A DNA stretch of 64,000 bases from Lepidonotus clava. Taxonomy: Eukaryota; Annelida; Polychaeta; Phyllodocida; Polynoidae. The notes under the pieces were generated by a model, which did no database searches, had not been told where the DNA came from, and saw nothing but the letters and a program-made list of their open reading frames with translations. Below, piece after piece: positions 57,830-64,000 of this stretch (the stretch's first letter is position 1; each line of letters starts with the position of its first letter). The stretch is from positions 248,001 to 312,000 of the forward strand of contig OW387147.1 of assembly GCA_936440205.1 (NCBI GenBank), given 5' to 3'. The position numbers and the translations under genes are program-made.

Positions 57830-59050
57830 CAACTGATAGAGTTAGGAGTAATCGAACATAGCGAGTCTGCCTGGCACAGTCCCTTGGTAGTAGTACAGGA
57901 AAAGGACGGAAAACCACGTCTCTGTACAGATTTCAGGATGTTAAACATGATAACGTTCAAAGATAAATTCCCAATGCCCACGGCCCGATCATTGTTTTTG
58001 TACATGGCCTACAAACGACCAACCATTTGGTCGGCCCTGGACTTGCTGAGCGGCTACCACCAATGTGTTATAGAACCCGCGTCACGGAAATACACTGCCT
58101 TCAAGACACCCATGGGAGTGTACCACTATAAGAGGGTACCTTTCGGGCTAGTTGGGGCTCTTTGGCAATTTACTAGGGTTATGGCCATAGCTTTGAAAGG
58201 GCTAGTTCCAAGAGTATGCTTAGCATACCTGGACGACGTGATCGTATACGATTCCACGTTCAAAGAACACCTACATAGCGTAGAACTAGTACTGCAGGCA
58301 CTACAGCGTGCAGGGCTGAAGCTGAAGCCGTCCAAGTGCGAGTGGTGCCGCGCTGAAATAAATTTCCTCGGTCATAGAGTCAACGCCGAGGGTTTGCGGA
58401 CGCAACCACAGATAGTGGAAAGAGTGAAAGCGTTCCGCCGACCACACAATGTTAAGACAGTCAAATCATTTCTGGGTCTTTGCAACTATTATAGGGCATT
58501 TGTTCCTAATTTTGCATCCCTTAGTATCACTCTGAATCAATTTATGAAAATAAAAAACGTCTTTGAATGGACAGAAGAATGTGAGAAAGCTTTTCAGGCT
58601 ATAAAGGAGCGCTTAACGACTCCTCCCCTACTGATACATCCAGAAATCAGCGGACATTTATATGTGTTGACGGACGCATCAGACACAGCGTGTGGTGCTG
58701 CTATATGCCACCTACGAGAAGGAATGTACCGACCTATAGCGTTTTGGGGAACGGCACTTAGAGAAGCTGAATTGAACTACACAGTTACTGAGAAAGAAGC
58801 GCTTGCAGTGGTAAAAGCATTAAAAAATTATGAAGATATGTTACAAGGCGCTAAGGTTACTATCATTACGGACCACAAGCCCTTGATACCACTGCTACAG
58901 AACGCTTATAAGGCACCATCCTCTCGATTGAAGAGATGGGTGTTAGCACTGACTGACTTTGATTTTGATATAAAACACGAGCCAGGAGCAACGCATTACT
59001 TGCCAGATTACTTATCAAGAGTCCAACCAGACGATGAAGAAAAAGACGAG
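57830..59050 (+). pseudogene. Reverse transcriptase and RNase H (fossil)
   Basis: RT boxes in order: DGKPRLCTDFRMLN, SALDLLSGYHQ, YKRVPFGLVGA, YLDDVIVY (about 58226), NFLGHRVNAEG and KSFLGLCNYYRAFVPNFA. RNase H follows with VLTDASDTACGAAI (about 58668), EKEALAVVKAL, ITDHKPLIPLLQ and LPDYLSRV. Sequence style is standard Ty3/gypsy. Confidence 0.9.
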
Positions 59051-59399
59051 ATCACTGAATCCCGCAAGGAATTCGAACCAGAAGTGGGTTGTGAGCTCTT
59101 GTCGGCTAGCCTCAACAGTAAAAGATTTACCGGTAATAGTGACTATGAATTGATGGCGGTATACTCTATCCAAACTGATATAGATCTCTCAATCTTTATT
59201 GCTCAACAAGCTAAAGATGAGGGCTGTAGAGCGTTAATTGAATACATAAGAAATGATAAACGCCCAGAGGACCCGGACAAGGCGCGAGTTATAGTAGCCC
59301 GAGCAGAAACGCTGGGACTAGTACCGCCTGGGATCCTATGTAAATTCACGATACCTCATGGGAAGCATAAACCGAAGAATACCAAATTGACCCCAAGAA

Positions 59400-60265
59400 T
59401 CATGGTGCCCCCATGCCTTATTGAACGAATTTTAAAGCTACTACACGATAGCATTTTGGCAGGCGGTCATATAGGTACCGAGGCCCTAACACAGAAAGTT
59501 ACATCTAAATTTTATTGGTTGGGTATGCATAAAGACATTGCCGAATATATTAAGTCATGTCGAGTATGCGCTCTGCGGAAAAGAGCACCACACTTTAAAG
59601 CACTAGCAAAATCCTCGGATATACCTAGATATCCTTGGCAATGGGTACAATGTGACTTTATTGGTCCTATTAAACGCGCTAAGGATGGCTCCAGGTATAT
59701 AATGACGTTTATAGATTTGCTCACGGGTTGGCCAGAGGCCTTCCCCACCAAGGACTCCACAGCAGCAACCGCGGCTAGGATGTTCAGGAGCTGGTGTGCA
59801 GGTATGGTAGGATTGAGAGATAACACTCTGATAGGGGTGCTACGTTCAACGGTCAGTGTGCGCTCGGGCTTTGCACCGTAAACACTACTGTATGGACGAG
59901 ACCCGGTGAGCATGGGAATGCCTGAACACAATGAAATTCCCATATCACTTAATGATAATGAAGCATTCTTAGAAATAAAGGATAACATCGCTTTGTTTAG
60001 ACATATGGCTGAGGATGTTGTTGAGAAATATGAAAGTGAATTGAGGGCTCGTATCGATGAAAGAGCAAACCCCACTGTCTTTTATGCAGGAGACTTAGTC
60101 TATATGTATGACCCCTTATGCGCAGGTAATAGAGTCTCTAAATTTTCAAATAGGTATCGGGGACCCTTTAGGATAGAAGAAGTGAAAGGGGATCATGTAG
60201 TTTGATTAACCTCATTAGCAGACGGAAGGGAAATCCCTCATTTAGTCAACGTATCGAAGCTCAAA
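59400..60265 (+). pseudogene. Integrase of the Ty3/gypsy element (fossil)
   Basis: HHCC zinc domain (LLHDSILAGGHIGTEALTQ, SCRVCALRK), core start (WQWVQCDFIGPIKRAKDGSR, FIDLLTGWPEAFP) and a C-terminal part (DLVYMYDPLCAG, YRGPFRIEEVKGDH, VNVSKLKRAY) of the GPY/F type. It is broken. Confidence 0.85.
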
Positions 60266-60274
60266 CGTGCTTAT

Positions 60275-61084
60275 GTGCCCTGGAATCCCGTACAAAACAA
60301 GCCAGTCGCTCCAGAATATGTGCTTCAAGATAAGTCTGATCAGCAGTCGAACCAAGCCCAGGAAGACCCAGTAACAGAGGAACGTATACCTGTTGCTGGT
60401 GGGTCCCGTGACGAGGGAGACTCCCCGAAAGCCGGCGGAGAGTCGTTGGTAACAAGTCAGCAAACAAATGATCGTGAAAACGTTCACGAGGACGTTACAG
60501 GTAACGATACAGTTACGCGTCCGAATGACACTACTACACATGCTGGGGAAACAAATGTACCAGCCGAGTGTACAGAAAACGTTCGCACAGATAGTAGCGA
60601 ATTTGGGAATAAAAAGGAACTAATTGGCGAAACGACCAATCTATTGCGCTCTCACTCGCTTCCGGAGGATAGCAGCAAGGAGCCCGAAGGAAGCGAGTTA
60701 ACTGCTGATCAGCATCCGTCGGGAAGAGCGACCAGTACAGCCTCCCGAGACCCTCCATCGCCTGAAACGCCTGAAATCTCCGGGGAGATGCCTAAAAAGA
60801 ACACTACCCACGATCCACTATTGCTCCTTAGGACCCCCAAGGAGACAGGCAGGGCCCCACGCAAACGCGGGCGACCACGTAAGAACTCGGCACCGGATGG
60901 GTCCCGTAGCGATACGGTGGATTCAATAAAAGAACGGCCTCTCAACGTTGAGAAGGTCTCTTCCGTTGACTCGTCGGGTAAACGTACCCTTCAACAAAAA
61001 CCTCACTATAATTTAAGGAACGTCCAGCGAAAGGACTACCGTGAAATAGCAGAAAACAGACCGTCAACGGACAGGGATGCATAG
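60275..61084 (+). CDS. Charged C-terminal tail of pol with AT-hook-like motif
   Basis: Continues the pol reading region as a Glu/Asp/Ser/Thr-rich, low-complexity tail of about 269 residues. It has a basic APRKRGRPRKNSAPD segment (RGRP core of an AT hook, a minor-groove DNA binder) and ends with KPHYNLRN, the Y-LR signature that closes many Ty3/gypsy pol proteins. The AT hook could help target chromatin (inference). Considered part of the fossil. Confidence 0.6.
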   Translation: MPWNPVQNKPVAPEYVLQDKSDQQSNQAQEDPVTEERIPVAGGSRDEGDSPKAGGESLVTSQQTNDRENVHEDVTGNDTVTRPNDTTTHAGETNVPAECTENVRTDSSEFGNKKELIGETTNLLRSHSLPEDSSKEPEGSELTADQHPSGRATSTASRDPPSPETPEISGEMPKKNTTHDPLLLLRTPKETGRAPRKRGRPRKNSAPDGSRSDTVDSIKERPLNVEKVSSVDSSGKRTLQQKPHYNLRNVQRKDYREIAENRPSTDRDA

Positions 61085-61085
61085 G

Positions 61086-62590
61086 GCTGGCCATGTATCA
61101 CCTAAATGCAATCCTTTGTAACTAAATAAATGAATTAAATAAAGTTACATTACTAATTAAAAGGAGGCATTCATATAAGGGACACAATTCCACTAAACCC
61201 TACAATCCGGGGACGTGAAGACACCCTAAGAAAGCAAAAACATTAATAAAAACCCATTTCAGGGTAGAGGTCTAAGTCAAAATTCTGATCGAACCACTCT
61301 TATAAGAGAGAAATTAATGGTAGATCGAGACGGACCTGAACAGGGAAGGTCAACCTGAACTTTGTTCGAAATAAAAGTCCTGAGAAATATTAAAGCTATC
61401 GGTAAAAGTGAAATCGGTGAATCGATATACTGAAACAAAGGCCATTGTGTTTCGCGGAAGTCGCTGGAGAGAGACGCGACTATTTAAAAACTGCCATGAC
61501 GTAAGGACGCCGAATGGTGAGCAACTGGGGGATGGTATCGGACCATGAGTCATACATGGTCTGGACGCCCTTACCTGACGATAATTTATTCTGAATTGAT
61601 TTGGTATTGAGACCCGAGATATAAGGACCTGAGACACCTTTGTTTGGTCCAGTCAAAGATGAACAGCCGAGGGAAATGGTCATAACCACCTCGCTCATCT
61701 TTTCGCTGACCGATAACCAGACAACACAAAGGAGTTGCGGCGACACCGGGAGTTGAGACCCTACAACCGGACGGAGTGGATTACGCACGGCAACATTCCC
61801 TTCCTACCATGTTGGAAGAGGGACCGAGAGCATGGGACGACCATGTTTGGTTGCAATCTCGGAACGGCGGAACATTGTTTCTTTCCCAGTAACGATAGGG
61901 AACCAACGCTGGGAAAGTCACTAACAGTTTGTCCTTTTGTTGAACATTACGTACTCAAGGAAAACCTACATGTGGTGTATATACCTGTTGTTGAGCAGGA
62001 CGCCCAGTTCTATCGAGCCGTCTCTGGGACGCCAGAGACTGAGGGTTGAGGCACTGCAGGGGGACGTTCTGGCGATGCCCTATACGCAACGGCTGCATAA
62101 CGGACACCGTTACATGGAACGCCCGAACGGACACTGCTGTTGTCCAACATGCTTGCAGGACATGCTGAGTACGATGAATCTTCGATCGTGCGGAGAGGTA
62201 AAGAACGCTGTAATTACTAGTTTCGCCCTGGGCGAATTACCCGCACCTATTACGTATCGGAGACTGGAGATACTGTTCCAATCATGGGACAGTGCCTTTC
62301 CGCCTGCTTTGAACAGCCCCAGAACTACCAACCCATGCTCCAATTAGGACCCGATGGAAGGTGCATTACGCAATTGAAAAGGGACAGGAGTTCCATTCAA
62401 AAGACAAAACCACCCGCTGGAGGGGATTATCTGAACATCTTACCTCTCTGAGGTAGTACTGTGCTATAATTCAACGTGAAGTATTAAAAAAAAAAAAAAA
62501 ATCATACAACACGGACAAATCTATAGTGGAAGTGTATCGAAAACTACGAACTATTTTATTCTCTACTCTGAGTAAATGAGGGTAAAAGTC
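61086..62590 (+). pseudogene. Post-pol region with an unassigned sense ORF
   Basis: About 650 bases without a gene are followed by sense frames at 61735-62347 encoding RPYNRTEWITHGNIPFLPCW, HYVLKENLHVVYIPVVEQDA and then ERPNGHCCCPTCLQDMLSTM, a Cys/His cluster that might bind zinc. It is in the place where env lies in some gypsy elements, but I see no signal peptide, furin site or membrane span, so I do not call it an envelope. A 16-base poly-A lies at about 62486-62501. Broken. Confidence 0.4.
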
Positions 62591-63976
62591 TACAGCCAGT
62601 CCGGCAGAGAGGGAGCGTTTGGCCAGCGCTGGACGAGCCGACGTACCTCCCGGTACAGCAGCACAAGGTCCCTGATAAAGTCCACACTGGACGCCGGGAG
62701 AGCAAGGGCAGCCGGCGCAGAGGGCGCGACCGCAGGAGGCGTGGCTGCAGGAGGAAGTGGTACTGTGGGAACAGGTGCAAGACCCAGCGACGCGTCTAGA
62801 GACGAGCCCACCTGCTCTGCAAGATCCCGGGCTATCACCCGGATCAGCTCAATCTCCCGGGGTGATAATGGCTCAGACGTGGACTGCACCGGGGCTCCAC
62901 TATCGATACCAGAAATCATGGGAGAAGATGAGTCTTTGCTAGAAGCAATAGTAAGGGAGTGCGAGAGAGAGGCAGCCGCCCTGGGAGCGGACGCCCTCTC
63001 GGACATATTGCGTGCCTGCGAGCAGGAATTCAGATCGGAGGGAGTGATGGACATGGCATCGGAGGTTTTTGATATGCCGACAGGTACTCCGGTGTTTCCA
63101 GTAACGCCACGCTCGCCTTCACCCCCATTGGTTTTGCCCGAGTCGACAGGAGCGCCCATAGTTGATGTCGATCCTTCCCACATTGAGGGCACAGGAGCTA
63201 GGAGATCAAGGTCAAACTGATCCCACTGGACTGATTCAGGCTCTGGCGCGTCCCATGTCGGGAGTACAGAAGACCGACGGGGGCGCTTATTGGGCGGGGG
63301 ACTTGCCATACTTTCGGTCGAAGGTACGTAGTCGATCGGGGGATTGGGAGTCGAGCGCTGGACGTGGATGAATGGAACCGTCACCGTGAACGTGTGGAAC
63401 AGGAGGGGGCACGTCTAAACCAGGGGGGAGATCCCTGGTGGTCAAAGACAGAAAGGCCTGCCCTGGAAGCGTACTTGAAGAGACGCCGAGAACTGCTTCT
63501 GTTAAGGTTTCCACGGATATTGTATGCGGTCCGTGTTCCGGCGCCGGATTCTCCTCCTGCCCAGCGTGACCTTGCGGTGTTCCGACGGCCGCTGAATTAT
63601 CCTCGGCGTCCGAAGGTACCGAGAACGGTGGAAGAACTACAGCAGGAGGAGGGGAACCGTCGTCAGGCGACGAATCCTCCGGCAAAGAAACCACAGCCGG
63701 AGAAGCCTCGGCCTCGGTGACCGGTGACCCTTCCTGTGCGGGGACAGGCGCGACTTCGGCCGGTGTTGATGGTGAAGCCGGTTCGCTGCCGCCCGGTCCT
63801 GCCGAAGTTGGACTTCTCCCAACTACCCCCACGGGGACCGACGGTGGGTCCGACCGGGCACGCACAGCGGATCGTCGTGGCTCCCGGCTCCGCAGGAAAT
63901 AACGGGGTCCAGGTGACGAAGGCGAGCCAGCAGAGGGGTCCACGCTTGGCGACAGGCAGCCCAAACCCCGCTCCAC
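62590..63976 (-). pseudogene. Proline/serine-rich antisense ORF in the 3' region
   Basis: Two overlapping minus-strand frames (63976-63287 and 63384-62590) are GC-rich and codon-like. They encode GPRYFLRSREPRR, long Pro/Ser/Glu stretches, a PPPNKRPRRSSVLPTW nuclear-localisation-like motif, PREIELIRVIARDLAEQVGS and a helical end (FIRDLVLLYREVRRLVQRWP). RYFLRSR resembles the closing signature of gypsy pol proteins. It is either an antisense gene of this element, or the 3' end of a second element inserted in the opposite direction and running out of the window. Broken. Confidence 0.4.
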
Positions 63977-64000
63977 CTGCTCCCTAAGAAGGGGATCAGG

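Larger units (their letters stand above)
52979..64000 (+). mobile_element. Ty3/gypsy LTR retrotransposon (fossil), runs past window end
   Basis: 5' LTR, gag, protease, RT, RNase H and integrase in Ty3/gypsy order, then an unusual 3' region of about 2.9 kb. No 3' LTR was found before the window end, so the element is at least 11 kb or is truncated. It is broken, with roughly five or more breaks, but long frames survive, so it is younger than the Polinton and DIRS copies. Confidence 0.8.

Noticed and set aside
61480-61788. Possible second antisense exon in the gypsy 3' region
   Set aside because: Frame is open but no splice sites or motif link it to the antisense ORF at 62.6-64 kb.
62486-62501. 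Poly-A run as the end of a retroposed copy
   Set aside because: No LINE, SINE or processed-gene sequence precedes it, and no target duplication was seen.
1-64000. CRISPR array, bacterial operons or ribosome binding sites
   Set aside because: Introns, TATA boxes and metazoan element classes throughout; no short regularly spaced repeats with unique spacers.

Overview
The window looks like intergenic DNA from an animal, most likely a marine invertebrate. It is AT-rich and intron-bearing, with few host genes. It is packed with old mobile elements of classes common in such genomes: CACTA/EnSpm, Polinton, DIRS-like, APE-type LINE, Ty3/gypsy and several MITE types. The only clear host-gene signal is a pair of exons of a CHST15-like carbohydrate sulfotransferase near 23.9-25.1 kb. 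No bacterial-type operon, rRNA, convincing tRNA or CRISPR array was seen. The species cannot be named from the sequence.

The largest structure is a pair of colinear, inverted copies of one large CACTA-type unit. The left copy runs from about 1.03 to 12.05 kb. The right copy runs from about 35.08 to at least 50.29 kb. Read in the right copy's orientation, the unit holds in order: a cysteine-rich segment with a hydrophobic stretch; a 1.3 kb conserved segment; an envelope-like glycoprotein fossil (right copy only); a spliced accessory gene; a membrane protein on the opposite strand; and a CACTA transposase with an N-terminal zinc finger. Splice sites, exon lengths and TATA boxes are shared by both copies. 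The left copy keeps the transposase catalytic core and the right copy has lost it. The left copy lacks the envelope-like gene and the first exon of the accessory gene.

Between the two units lie about 23 kb of other elements: a broken Polinton (12.06-18.56 kb) with capsid, protease and integrase genes but no recognisable polymerase or ATPase; a DIRS-like tyrosine-recombinase retroelement (about 18.86-22.43 kb) split by a LINE; the sulfotransferase exons; a solo LTR; a 1.7 kb element with 9-bp target duplications and GC-rich inverted ends, itself holding a pogo-like MITE; a 425-bp tandem array; and a second LINE fragment ending next to the right CACTA unit.

To the right are a small MITE, a four-exon PHD-finger mini-gene whose first splice donor lies in a 135-bp triplication, and a long Ty3/gypsy element (from about 53 kb past the window end). 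The gypsy element has gag and pol, then a further sense ORF and a proline-rich antisense ORF. The most unusual possibility is that a CACTA DNA transposon family has picked up membrane proteins, including a baculovirus-F/errantivirus-type envelope gene. That rests on one copy here and needs other copies from the genome to decide.
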